Positions 10,679 through 21,553 of a stretch of DNA of 64,000 nt are shown here, in pieces. The translations under genes were made by a program, and so were the position numbers. Below the pieces are notes generated by a model, which made no database searches, was not told where the DNA came from, and worked only from the letters and a program-made list of their open reading frames with translations. This stretch comes from Mycogone perniciosa (taxonomy: Eukaryota; Ascomycota; Sordariomycetes; Hypocreales; Hypocreaceae). Location: positions 1 through 64,000 of the forward strand of contig JAOALB010000138.1 of NCBI GenBank assembly GCA_025331125.1, read 5' to 3'. Numbering within the stretch: position 1 is the stretch's first letter; each line of letters opens with the position of its first letter.

Positions 10679-11500
10679 ATGGCTCTGCCTCTGCCTTCCG
10701 GGCTGGTCCCGTCTGAAGTGGCTTTTCTGTGTGAAATGGAGCTTGTCACAGTCGTCCCACGCCAACGACTTGAAAGCATTGGCCTTCTTTCTGTGAGCAA
10801 AGACGCGTCCCTCGACAATCTCGACAGCTTCTCTCTCTAACCATTGTAATAGGGAACAACACCCACGCTCCGTCCACCGTATAGAACCGACATCCCTCTG
10901 TGGCTCGCTGTTCTTCTGAAGAAACAAAGGCGCGCCAACATTGTCCCTCCACCGTGGCTCTATCCCGATTCCCTTCGCGAAATCATATATCACGAGACCA
11001 GCATTGACACAAAAGGCTGGGCTCCTCCTCCACCGCCACCCACTCGAGCAGACAGCCGCGGCAATTCCCGAAGACTCAATTCCTTTGAAGATGACGATAT
11101 GGTCCTATCTCCACCATTTCTGCCGTCCTGCACATCCGCCGCACCGTCTGGAGCCTTGCCCTACCACTGGTTCGAGTTCGCCGAGATACTACTCGCACAT
11201 GCGGGAGACGACATACCTTCGGCCTCAGAGGTCAGGTCGCTATTACGTGATCTACAGGAAGCCAGAGCAGCCAAGATGCGATCAAGTACAGCACAGCTAG
11301 AAAGCGGCATCGACGGCGTCATGAGTCTTCGAGGTGTTGGCGCTATGGAACTGGCCGAAAGCAGAGGCTTTGTTACTGGTGTCGTCGAAGGTGTACGCAA
11401 GATTGGTGCCAGCGCTGAGGCAGTACGGCGTGAAGAAGAGGAGGAGCACGGAGGCCAGGACATGGATGACGAGCCCAGTGACGATGACATGGGATTCTGA
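10679..11500 (+). CDS. PSF2: GINS complex subunit Psf2
   Basis: Subunit of the GINS tetramer, part of the CMG helicase that unwinds DNA at replication forks. Exons 10679-10792 and 10853-11500 (60-base intron, phase 0) give 253 residues. The start MALPLPSGLVPSEVAFLCE and the following ELVTVVPRQ match the Psf2 N-terminal domain. An LPPPWL-like region (PPPWLYPDSLREII) and the C-terminal core LPYHWFEFAEILL, AAKMRSST and GVMSLRGVGAMELAE are characteristic. The tail is acidic (EEEEEH...DDEPSDDD) and likely disordered, as often in fungal Psf2. The first exon is too short to stand out as a frame and was placed by its fit to the family and the GT-AG intron. Confidence 0.95.
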
Positions 11501-12025
11501 GCATGGTTAAAAGCACAGGAACATCACAAACCGCAATTGGGACAAGACTGAGTCTTCTACCACCAGCATATGGCCTCCAGGGCCCAATAATTCTGCAACT
11601 ATGACGTCTGGAAATGTCATCAACACTAATACCCCAAGGGATTCAGTCAAAAAACGCCGATGCCAAAGTCTATATCAAATAACAGTCTCGCTACCCTCTT
11701 ACCCAGCCATAACCGACCTGTCTCTCAGGATCCTCCACAAATTTTCTCACACGATGATCCCGCATCATGACACTCCTACATTCAACTACATGGCTTCTTC
11801 AGCGATTCGGCGTTCGAATATCACTGGAAGATGTGACCCGTTCTTTGTCTCACTCCTGGTGGACGGACTTTGTATTCTGGCGTTGTTGCGCCTTTGACAC
11901 GATGATCCTGGGTGACAGCCTTGAATCTTCGCACACTGCCCGTCTCATGCCGTGGGCCATCTGGTCGGGCGGGTGTATTTCTGCACGGGTACGGATTCAG
12001 GACCTGCCACTGACTGACTCTGGTC
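11501..12025. other. convergent spacer after PSF2
   Basis: The 3' flanks of PSF2 and the disordered-protein gene. Short frames here have no recognisable content. Confidence 0.5.
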
Positions 12026-13306
12026 TCAAGCCTCATCAGATGTTGATTCATCAGGGGAGTCAGACATTTCAGAGTCCTCAGAGTCCCCAGAGTAATCATC
12101 GTCTGTCGATTCATCTTGGGCACTAGACTGTTGAAACTGGGTTCCGTCAGATTGCTTCCGAACGGATTTATTTCTGCTTGTGCAACGTCGTTTTTCATCC
12201 CCTGATTCTTCCTCCTCGTCATCCTCTGTGGCATGCTGACGCTTCCGTAACCCCCCTTGAACTGTGGTGGTGTCTTTCAGTGGCTCGCTACCAGTTCGCC
12301 ATTGCCCTCGACCTCGAGGTGTTTGGTCATCAGAACGCCCGTAGCCGGCCTGACTCTTCGTTGGCGCCACAGAACGGCTTGCTTGGCGCGAGCGTGATGG
12401 ACCGGCGTCGGGATTTGATTGTTGTTCACGCGCCTTTCCTTTGCTTTGTCGCATTGGGGTAGCTGACACGGAGGCTGTGGTTTGTGTATCGAGGTCCTCC
12501 GTCTTCTTCTGCGAGGCAGAACGGCTCTTTTTGGGCGTGGCGGTGGCCTGTGGTGCTTGGCTCCCGTTGCGTGAACGTCCCCTGGCATTGGGAGTGGGCT
12601 GAGGTCTTTCTTCCTGGGCGCCTTCGGTGTCGGACTCATCCTCGCTGGCGTCGTCATCAGCCCCTTCTTCCGCTATCGTGTCCAACTTGTCGCCATCTGT
12701 AGGTTGTTTATTACGGCGTCCCTTCTTCTGGTCACTTTGTGTTGAGTCATCCTTACTCTTTCCCTTTCCCTTGGCTGTGGCCGTTGTCGTTGACCGCTGG
12801 GAAACCTTTGAAGAGGTCGACTGCTCTGGCACATCCGCCTTCTCTTTCCCTTTCCCTTTACTTGCCCGACTGCTGGAGGCGGCTTTGCTGCTGCTGGTAG
12901 TGGCATTCTCGGTTGGTTGGACGTCTTTGCTTTGCACCTTGGGCTTCGCAGTTTTGGAAGGTCCTTCTTCAGCCGCGGGAGTGCTCTTCTTTGAGGGACC
13001 GGCTGTCGTTTTCGTGACGGCTCGCGAAGTCTTCTTCCCTGTTGCCTTGCTCGATGCTGCTGCTGGTGCTGCTGGTGGTGGGTTGCCTTGCGAGCCTGAC
13101 TGAGAAGCTGCCGCTTCTTTCAGCCTCCGCACGACTTCACGAGCCGTAATGCTCTGGGGATCAGCCGATAGCTGGTCCATTGGCTTTCCGTTGTCGCCAA
13201 GACCCCGCATAAGTGCTGGAGCGCCGTCTAGCTTCGCACGATTTCTCGTCAATCTAATATGTTGCGGTGCAACAGGAGCGGCGTCGGAGGACTTCTTGCG
13301 AGGCAT
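12026..13306 (-). CDS. disordered, charged nuclear-type protein of unknown function
   Basis: 426 residues from the ATG at 13306 (MPRKKSSDAAP). A longer in-frame start at 13390 would add 28 residues unlike the rest. Only residues ~15-70 look foldable (HIRLTRNRAKLDGAPALMRGLG ... SITAREVVRRLKEAA). The remainder is Ser/Lys/Thr/Gln/Glu-rich, with basic patches such as KKGRRNK and EKRRC that could be nuclear-localisation signals, and an acidic Ser/Asp-rich tail (DDDYSGDSEDSEMSDS) resembling casein-kinase-2 sites. I recognise no domain. The unbroken 427-codon frame supports a real gene. A chromatin or nucleolar role would be a guess. Confidence 0.7.
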   Translation of the reverse strand: MPRKKSSDAAPVAPQHIRLTRNRAKLDGAPALMRGLGDNGKPMDQLSADPQSITAREVVRRLKEAAASQSGSQGNPPPAAPAAASSKATGKKTSRAVTKTTAGPSKKSTPAAEEGPSKTAKPKVQSKDVQPTENATTSSSKAASSSRASKGKGKEKADVPEQSTSSKVSQRSTTTATAKGKGKSKDDSTQSDQKKGRRNKQPTDGDKLDTIAEEGADDDASEDESDTEGAQEERPQPTPNARGRSRNGSQAPQATATPKKSRSASQKKTEDLDTQTTASVSATPMRQSKGKAREQQSNPDAGPSRSRQASRSVAPTKSQAGYGRSDDQTPRGRGQWRTGSEPLKDTTTVQGGLRKRQHATEDDEEEESGDEKRRCTSRNKSVRKQSDGTQFQQSSAQDESTDDDYSGDSEDSEMSDSPDESTSDEA

Positions 13307-14402
13307 CTTATTATGGGTTATTTGAAAGAGGATGAGAAAATGGGTTGTGGTGGATTGTTGTGGTGGATTAAAGAAATGGTCAAATACCAAGTGCTGAATA
13401 GATGATGTTGATGTGAACTGGCCATGGTATCAAGTCGAGGGTTTGGACCACTATATATCCTCATTTTGGCTGCGTGTGACACAGCCGTGACCTCCTTTGA
13501 TTCTCTTTGATGATTGTTCAAGGATGTGATAAACGGTGAACCGGGCTTGGTTGAAAGCAGAAGGTGATGTATTTTTGTCTTCTTCTTTTTTGCAGCGAGG
13601 TTGGTTGTTCCTTTGTGCCTCAGCTTTGTGAGTGACATTCAAGCTACAATGGGGCCTTGTGTGAGAGGGCATGTTAAGACGACAAAACAAGACATTCATT
13701 CAGGTGATTATTGAAATTGTTGTTGAATGGGACTCATCTGGTTCTTTTCACTACGATGCTGTAAGAGCACGTGAATGTTCAAATATGAGCCTCTGAACAG
13801 TATTGTTGTATTACCACATCATTCTCGGCCAATGGAGTTCTGACCGATATACTATTATTATCGAGTTTTCATTATCCTGCTTCTGGTACGGACCACGGTA
13901 GCTTTCACACATTGTTCCACTTGTAAGACAAATTGCAAGTCTTTAAATAAGTACAATGCTTACCGATTCTACATCTCACGGATTGATTAAGACAATCGGA
14001 TGACACAGTCCCTATGCTACACAGATAGTCTATTAATTCCAGGTTTAGACTTATTACTTGATGGAAATCACCGCAGAAGCAGATTCTGTAGAGCTGCAAG
14101 GTCATCGTGGGAGGTTAGGAAGTCGGGATGAATAATATCGTAGCAAATGCGTCAGGACGGTCTGTTGAGTGGGTTGTTAAGGGAATGGGCCAGTAAAATT
14201 CTAAGTGTTGTTTCTAGACCTGCTGGTTTCCTTCAACACTTCAAACGAGGCAGATTACTCTGCTTCACTGCAAGTCGAATATCACGTATTAAGGGACATG
14301 TGATAAAATTGGTGGCAAATCCAAAAGATAATTGATGGTGATGATGCTAGTTAGGAAAAAGAGAATTACAGGCATAGACACTTAGTCCCCAACAGACCAA
14401 CT
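13307..14402. other. gene-free stretch, AT-rich in its right half
   Basis: Upstream region of the disordered-protein gene, then an AT-rich 3' flank of the aminopeptidase. No RNA gene or coding frame seen. Confidence 0.5.
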
Positions 14403-15739
14403 CTACAGGTCACGCCACTCCTCTGACTCCTTGGAGGTGTCCTCGAAAGTGTGGAAGCCCAGTTCGTATACCAGGCCGAGAGTCATACGTGCGTGCTCAA
14501 GCATGTGATCGAATGACAGATACTTGATAACGTCATCGGTGCCATGGATATGGGGGTTAGAGTTCTCAAAGGCAGACTCGATGACGAAGGTCGCAGGATA
14601 GCCAGCCTTAGTGGCAGAAGCATGGTCGGAGCAGGCATAGCCGCACTTAGTCTCAACCCAGGGGATATTGCAATACTAGTAGTTAATTAGCATGCTGTAC
14701 TTTGAAGGGCATGCAATATAGGAGTGGGGCTTACTTCTTCGACGACAAGCTTGATAAACCTCGTCATGTCCTTGTGAACGAAGTCGACAATAACACCAAC
14801 GCTCTCAGGTTCTCCAGCGTCCAGCGTGCCTTGGACATAGCCTGTCATGTCCTGCTGCAGCATGGCCTTGACATCGCGTCCCTGCTTCTTGTATGCGCTG
14901 AAGATGTCCTGGCTACCGAGCAAACCAGCCTCCTCGGCACTATACCAGTGAAACTCAATCGTGTTCTGCGCGTTGCCCTTGATGACGTCTTGGTTCTTGA
15001 GCAAGGTGCGGAAGACCTCCATGATAGTCACGGTACCGCTACCATCGTCGTCAGCACCGGGGGATGCCAGGATGCCAGGCAACCACAGGTTGGTGGAGTC
15101 CTGGTGTGCGCCAATGACAACGGTGCTATTGGTCTTGCCGGGGATGGTGGCAATGACAGAATTCTGCTTCCACGAGTGGGAGAAGCTCTTGGCGGCGACA
15201 TGGTCCTTGGCGCCAGCGTCGGAAATGATCTGCCTGACCTTCTCTAGAACCCATTCCGACGACTGGAGACCGATGCTGGACTTGTAGTATCGATCGTGGA
15301 AGCTGGTCAGCTTCTCAAGGTTCTTGCGCATCTCATCCTTGGAGAGTTTGTTGGCGAGCGGGCCAACCTCCTTCTGCTGGACGCACTTGTCGGGGAAGGC
15401 AACGTCGGCGACCTGGACGGCGTTTCGGCCGCTGAACGCAGGGGCATTGGTGATGTCCATGAATGATTTGCCATTCTGGAGACAGATTCGGTCAGTGCTC
15501 GATATTCATCACACACAAGAATGGAGGGTGACTTCGAAGCTCAAACATACCCTTCGCAGCTCCCACTTCTCTTCCTCGGTGACCCATTGCGTCTTGCCAG
15601 GAGCGGTCTCGATCAGGAACTGGTCGTTGCTAGCCTCATTGAGAACAACATGATTGCCCTCCTTAGGCTCGGTATAGCGAGCAGAGATGGCGGGCACACA
15701 TGCGGCCAGAGCCAGGAGAGGAGCTTGTGAGAATTTCAT
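14403..15739 (-). CDS. LAP1: secreted leucine aminopeptidase (M28E)
   Basis: Extracellular zinc aminopeptidase that removes N-terminal residues from peptides. Exons 15739-15551, 15475-14735 and 14675-14403 (phase 0 junctions) give 400 residues, the usual size. A signal peptide is evident (MKFSQAPLLALAACVPAISA), followed by a propeptide. The two-zinc site is complete: GAHQDS (His187), GADDDGSG (Asp206 area), SAEEAGLLGS (Glu244/Glu245), QQDMTGY (Asp272) and HIHGTDD (His354). A Cys pair in the ETKCGYACSDH segment matches the disulfide of this family. The third exon falls outside the main frame and was placed by family fit. Confidence 0.94.
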
Positions 15740-16517
15740 TGTTGTTCTTGATGCTTGGTGCTTGAGGAGTGGAGTGTAAGAGTAAAGATGACGAAGTTGG
15801 ACAAGAGAGGGATGTTATTGATAAGCATGCGAACGTGATAAGCACCTACCAAGTCGGGAGAGAGGTACTACTACTATTAATACCGAGGTTGGTGGAACCA
15901 AAACATGCAAGGATGGCACGGAGACTGTAATGCAGCATCACAGGATAACTCTAAAAAAGCAACGAGTAATGTTAGTAATAGATAGTACTCCGTGTAGGCA
16001 AATGGTCATACCCTTTTTCTTTCTTTTAAGCTTGTCTATGCGGTGATTGAATTTATTGTGCAGTTCCTGAGCACCATATATATATATGCTTTGAGTTCGT
16101 TATTAGTACGGCCTGCAGAGTGCTAATTGGTGCAAGCCACAGCGGACGTCACGCCCGTCACACCCTACGATACGAAGTACACGCCAGTCATCACGCCCGC
16201 TTGACAAGGATAACGATACTATCAATGCTACGAAGTACGGAGTACGGAGTTCGAGTATTACCTGTGGTGTTATTTCCGTGCTATGTTCTGCATTATTAGA
16301 GTGTTTGTCACAGGATAGATAGAATTTATTAGGGGCGGTACGATTACAATGGGGTATCGTATTCTACAACTAGACGCCTATTCAATATCCAGGTGCATGT
16401 CTTGTGTCATCAAGCTAGCATACCAAAGAGCAACCAAGTCCCGAACCGATACATACGTAGTACATCCGTAAACTTTTATCTACTCTAACACTTTGAATCA
16501 ATATCATCCCTGGCCAC
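15740..16517. other. spacer between LAP1 and NAF1
   Basis: Upstream region of the aminopeptidase and 3' flank of NAF1. A TACGGAGTA copy sits at 16236-16244 and is followed by a second, imperfect unit. No gene seen. Confidence 0.5.
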
Positions 16518-18236
16518 CTACTGTGGAGGAGGAGGCGGCGCTTGCTGTCCTCCCCAAGGTGCAGCCTGTCCACCGGCTTGTGCCTGCATCTGGCTCATCA
16601 ATGCTGCGAAGAATGCTGGGTTCACGAATGATCCGCTGGCGGGCGCCGCCTGACCTTGGGCTTGGGCTTGGGCTGAGCCTGGCCAGCCTGGAGGCGGTGG
16701 TGGTACAAAAGAAGCGGTCTGCTGGGCCTGAAGAGGTGATGGTTGCGGCCATCCAGGCAGTGGGAAGCCGAAGTTTGGTAGCGATGGTGCAGCGCCAGTG
16801 CCACCTGCGGGCGCTGGATTGGCGTTCCAGGATCCGGCCTGAGGTGCTGGCGGTTGAGAATATTGGTGGTTGCCCTGGGGAGGCATGGAGTAGCCGTCTC
16901 TGGGCGAACCGTAGCCTCCTCTGCCACCGCCGCGGCCAGAACCTCTTCCTCGACCTCCGCGACCTCTAAAGTCTCCTCTCCGGCCGCCGCGTGAGAAACC
17001 TGGCCGAGGATGGGGCTCATATGTCTCAGTTGATGCAGATCCGCTGCCGTAGTCAGCAGGTCGAGCTAGCGGTTTGTAGGGTCCATCGTCATCCTCATCA
17101 TATTGTAAGCCACCGTCTGCTGATATCTCCTGTCGCAGTGGGTGAGGCTCCTTGCCTTCTTTTCCGTTCTTCCATTTGTCTCTTTTCTTCTGCTTGACTG
17201 ATCGCTTGTGCTCAGCCTCCTTCTCGTCATCTGAGAACTCCATTTCCTCATCTCCAACTTCTTCGTCGTGTAGGTTACTGGCGTCCGAGCCCTTCAAGTT
17301 CTTGAGGGGCTCGGTGAAGACGTAGGACGCATGATCGACGGGATAGAAGACCTTTGTTCCAACCTCCAGACCTAGCTCCTTGATTTCCTCTTCCGAATTG
17401 AACATGACCGTGTACATCGGCTGCAACACCTTGCCTATCGTCTCCGCAATTGCTCCAATGACGACCCGATTCGCATTGCAAAGTACAGATCCACTATCTA
17501 GGACCTGATACTCTCCAGGGGTGAACGCCTTGACGAGCATAATGTTCTCAACGATATGTTCCACGGCCCCAAGTTCTTCAATCTTCATTTCTGGTGATAT
17601 TTGGATGTCTGGCTTGGGAATGGCTTCTTCGGGAAGCTCATTCTTCGTTCGGACATAACCGGCAGCGGTCCCTTTGCCTCCCCTATCGCCTTCATCGTCC
17701 GATCCGCCTTCAGTTTCCATTAATAACCGTGCTGTTTCCTCGACTCCCAAGAGCTCGTAGCCTTCGTTATCCGAATCATCGTCTGAGGAAGAATCGGAGC
17801 TGCTTGATTCTGATGATGACTCGTATGGTGATGAGTCAATTTCCCATTCGGGGTGTTCGCTCTGGTCAGGCTGTAGCGGAGCTGGCTCTAGCTGAGCGGA
17901 TTCTGTTTGTTGAGCAGGCTCTTGTTCGGCACCGACGTTATCCAGGCCGCCAATAGCTGCTTCGAGTGCGTGGGTCAAGGATGGGGGGCTCTCCGGCCGG
18001 TCAATAGCCATAGCATCTGATGTATTGTCCTCTACTAGTCGTTCCAGTTCAGTCTTCGCTGGCATGTCGTTGTGGTCTGCGGGTGTTGGCTTGGTATCTG
18101 CAATTGGCTGACTCGCGTCTTTCATCTCGTTGTCCTCCGAAGCGCTGGCAGCGGCGATGAGTATATCGGTGGGAAGGGGTGGAAGCACTTCATTAGGCTT
18201 CGCCTGCCCTAGGCCAGGAATCTGAAAGCCTGACAT
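16518..18236 (-). CDS. NAF1: H/ACA snoRNP assembly factor Naf1
   Basis: Nuclear chaperone that holds the place of Gar1 while H/ACA ribonucleoproteins are assembled. Single exon, 572 residues from ATG 18236 (MSGFQIPGLGQ). Residues ~130-185 are acidic and Ser-rich. The Gar1-like beta-barrel core spans ~200-315, with PKPDIQISPEMKIEELGAV, MLVKAFTPGEYQVLDSGSVLC and GKVLQPMYTVMFNS, typical of Naf1. After it come a Lys-rich stretch, an RGG-rich block (GRGGRGRGSGRGGGRGG) around 430-475 and a Pro/Gln/Ala-rich tail, a common Naf1 layout. An in-frame ATG further up (18320) adds a segment unlike the family. The gene is divergent from ALG9. Confidence 0.94.
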   Translation of the reverse strand: MSGFQIPGLGQAKPNEVLPPLPTDILIAAASASEDNEMKDASQPIADTKPTPADHNDMPAKTELERLVEDNTSDAMAIDRPESPPSLTHALEAAIGGLDNVGAEQEPAQQTESAQLEPAPLQPDQSEHPEWEIDSSPYESSSESSSSDSSSDDDSDNEGYELLGVEETARLLMETEGGSDDEGDRGGKGTAAGYVRTKNELPEEAIPKPDIQISPEMKIEELGAVEHIVENIMLVKAFTPGEYQVLDSGSVLCNANRVVIGAIAETIGKVLQPMYTVMFNSEEEIKELGLEVGTKVFYPVDHASYVFTEPLKNLKGSDASNLHDEEVGDEEMEFSDDEKEAEHKRSVKQKKRDKWKNGKEGKEPHPLRQEISADGGLQYDEDDDGPYKPLARPADYGSGSASTETYEPHPRPGFSRGGRRGDFRGRGGRGRGSGRGGGRGGYGSPRDGYSMPPQGNHQYSQPPAPQAGSWNANPAPAGGTGAAPSLPNFGFPLPGWPQPSPLQAQQTASFVPPPPPGWPGSAQAQAQGQAAPASGSFVNPAFFAALMSQMQAQAGGQAAPWGGQQAPPPPPQ

Positions 18237-18695
18237 CGCGGCGTAACAACTGAAGAGCACCGCCCAAAAGTCGCAGGATTTGAGAGAAGGATCGCCGTGG
18301 GGCGGATTGGAAGTAATCAACAGATAGAGTAATTGTGGAGAGGACCTTTATAGTTAAATGATTGAGAAGAATAAGTGAGCTTATATTTACGATATGAATA
18401 TGCCTTTGCTGTGAAATTGCTTGCAATATTGCCGTTGGGCTGGTTGCAAGTTCATGAAGGCGAAAGATTCGGACGGAGGAATGTTAACTGATAACCTTGG
18501 AAGATGAAAAAAATCCAGGTGAAGATAAGCGGTGGATCCTCGGGCTGCATTAGCGCGATCTTCACCGAGCACTGACCGAGACTCCGCTGAGGTCATCAGA
18601 AAGGTCCGAGGTCCCCAAAAGTTGAGCTGGCCTTGACTGACGATACTCCGTACATCTCACCAAAAACCATCAATCTCCGCAGAACTGGAGTCACC
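18237..18695. promoter_or_regulatory. bidirectional promoter NAF1/ALG9
   Basis: The 459 bases between two outward-facing starts. TACTCCGTA lies at 18644-18652, 44 bases before the ALG9 ATG and so probably in its leader. No other element recognised. Confidence 0.55.
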
Positions 18696-20727
18696 ATGGC
18701 TCCAAACCCCACCGCAGAGAAGGCGGAAAATGTGCCTTTTGTGCACCCATCTGCCGGCCATGCAAAGAAAAAGTACGCATCTGAAGGAAGTAGGTACTCT
18801 CTGGTGCGCTCAACAATGCTGACTGGCCCTCTCAACCAACAGACGGTTCAGCGCATACTCTATGCAGCCCATCTCGGCCTTCTACCTCTTCTTTGGAGCC
18901 AATATGGTAGCAGCTCTATTCGCACCCATTCAGGACTGTGATGAGACATTTAATTACTGGGAGCCAGCACATTATCTCTCACATGGATATGGTCTGCAGA
19001 CGTGGGAGTACTCTCCCGACTATGCCATCCGGAGCTGGCTTTACATCGCCCTCCACGCTATTGTCGGCAATGTGCGAAGAATACTGCCCCAATCAAACAA
19101 GGTGGGTTTTGTTTCCATGGCATGGTGGTTCTACTAATTGGCTTGATTCGTCAGGTCTCTGAGTTCTACTTTGTCCGCTATGGCCTAGCTTTACTCTGCG
19201 CTGTCTGCCAAACCATCATGTTTCAGAGCATCAGTTTGGCAGTCAATGCCCGAATTGGCCTTTTCTTCCTCATTGCCACTATTATAAGCCCTGGAAACTT
19301 CCATGCCAGTACAGCTTTTTTGCCCTCGAGCTTTGCCATGTATATGTGCATGATTGGTGCAGCTTCATTTATGAATTGGCGCGGCGGTTTGAAGACCTGG
19401 CAAGGCATGGCTTGGTTCGCCATGGGTGGCATTCTTGGATGGCCATTTGCGGCTGCGCTTTGTGCGCCATACATACTTGAGGAACTTGTCCTTATCCTTT
19501 TCAGTGATAAGGACTCTCTGATTGATGGTCTGATTCGATTCTTTCGCGGTGTTATTGCTGCCTTGCTCGTTCTGGTAAGTCTAGCGCTATGCCAAGTTCA
19601 TAAACCTCTCTCACCATCATTAGTTCTTCGACTTCACTATCAATCTTTTCTTTTACAAGAAATCCGTAGTCGTCACATGGAACATTGTCAAGTACAACAT
19701 CTTCTCGTCTACTGGCGGTCCTGAGCTCTACGGAACTGAGCCCTGGACATTCTACTTCAAGAACCTGGCATTGAATTTCAATATTTGGTTCATTCTCGCC
19801 CTCTTGGCCTTGCCACTATTCTTGATTCAGAAGATTGTTTCCCCATCGGCACAGGGATTTTCCAGTGGCCTGCGGACAATTGTGTTCGTCGCCCCCTTTT
19901 ATATGTGGCTCGCGATTTTCACGGCTCAGCCGCACAAGGAGGAGAGATTCATGTACCCAGCATATCCATTCTTAGCACTCAATGCTGCTATGTCGCTGCA
20001 CATTATCTTGTCTGCGATTGGAAACTCGGACCCGAAGACGCTGGTGGGCAAGATCCCCGCACGCCTGAAACTCCTCGGTGTCAGTCTTGTGCTCTTCCTC
20101 TCATTCGACGTTGCACTTGCTCGCATCTTTGGTTTGTACTCGGCATATTCTGGCCCTCTCAAGGTCTATGCACCATTATGGGGCGACAGGTCGACAGACA
20201 GGCTTGGAGGAGATGGCGATAATGTGTGCTTCGGCAAAGAGTGGTATCGATTCCCATCGTCCTATTTCCTCCCGTTTGATATGCATGCCAAGTTCCTGCG
20301 CTCGGAATTCCGCGGCTTGCTACCTGGCGAGTTTTCAGAGGCTAGGACCGGCTTTGGTTTCTGGAGCGGGACTTGGCTGCCCACTAGTGGCCTCAATGAC
20401 CGCAACGAGGAAGACTTGAGCAATTATGTCGACCCACGCATGTGCTCATTTTTGGTGGACACACGATACCCCGAGCGGAAAGAACCGCTGCCGCCTCATG
20501 AGCCGGACTACATTGCAGACTCCAAGCACTGGGAGGTTGTGAAATGCGTGCCTTTCCTCGACGCGGCCAATACACATATCTTGGCCCGGACCCTGTGGGT
20601 TCCTGATCTAGACATTGTCCCCGACAAGTTTAAAAGGAGATGGGGTCAACATTGCTTACTCCAACGCAAGAGGAGGACCGAAGCGCCGGGTATATGGGTA
20701 AAGCCTGGGGAGATGATGATGGGCTGA
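18696..20727 (+). CDS. ALG9: ALG9 alpha-1,2-mannosyltransferase
   Basis: GT22 mannosyltransferase of the ER lumen that adds alpha-1,2-mannoses from dolichyl-phosphate-mannose to the lipid-linked N-glycan precursor. Exons 18696-18793, 18843-19101, 19155-19574 and 19624-20727 give 626 residues. The GT22 signature at the first luminal loop is present (DCDETFNYWEPAHYL), then ALG9-like HGYGLQTWEYSPDYAIRSW and the conserved PHKEERFMYPAYPF segment. Many hydrophobic helices span residues ~45-420, with a long C-terminal luminal domain. The first junction uses the second of two nearby GT sites (AG|GTACTC), needed for the frame. The DCDE...WEP wording favours ALG9 over ALG12, GPI10 or SMP3. Confidence 0.94.
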
Positions 20728-21553
20728 AATGTATGGCTGCAGACGACTCTATTGTGCCATCAGCCCCATGAACGATGTGAAATCCTCAGGCCGTGTCCTC
20801 ATGTACAATTAGGTCTGGGTCATGGGTATTTGGTAGAGGAGCGAGAGGAGCGACATAGACGCGGCTCGGACCGGCTACGGCTTTGATCGGTGACCGGCAC
20901 ACGGATCCCTTTCGGCTGTGTGGAGGCTATCGGCGCCGTTCCCCCGCACGCCGTGATGCCGGCCTGGACCACCGACTGCCGACAACGACTCCTGCACCGC
21001 TTTCGTTCGGATATGCCGGTTCAACAATACAAACAAAGCAAAGTCACGGCTTTGGTCCGTCAGGGTGTTAATCTTGGCACTTTAGAAAAATCTTAACGTG
21101 TCTTGGCTAAAAAAAGAAGTCAGCCAGTCAGTGAGGCAGGTGAATTTAGAATGATATTATAATTGGCCGTCTTGACCAGTCCCGACTTCCGTAGGCATCG
21201 CCAAGCCGCAAACACAGCGCCTTTTGACGCTCGAATATCGGGTTTTCATGTTTTCAGCACACAATCGATTCCACATGCTCCGTCCCGCCTTCCGATGTGA
21301 TCGGCTCTCGCCTCGCCTCTGTGCTATGTCATCAAATCCAGGAGACAAATACGTTCCACCCCTCCAATGCTCACGCGACATCTTCTCAATCACCAACATT
21401 CCTATCATTCTCCCTTCCCAGCCCCGTGATACTGCCGTGGCCTATAGAACCCGGACCTCCCATTCTTTCTCCTCCTCTCATCCCATGAGATCACGTTTTT
21501 AACTGGTATTCATTACTTGTCGAGCTCAGCTGGATGCTCTCAGATTAGACGGG
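20728..21553. other. spacer between ALG9 and the sulfate permease
   Basis: Includes the permease upstream region. It becomes pyrimidine-rich from about 21340 to 21500, as fungal leaders often are. No gene seen. Confidence 0.5.
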
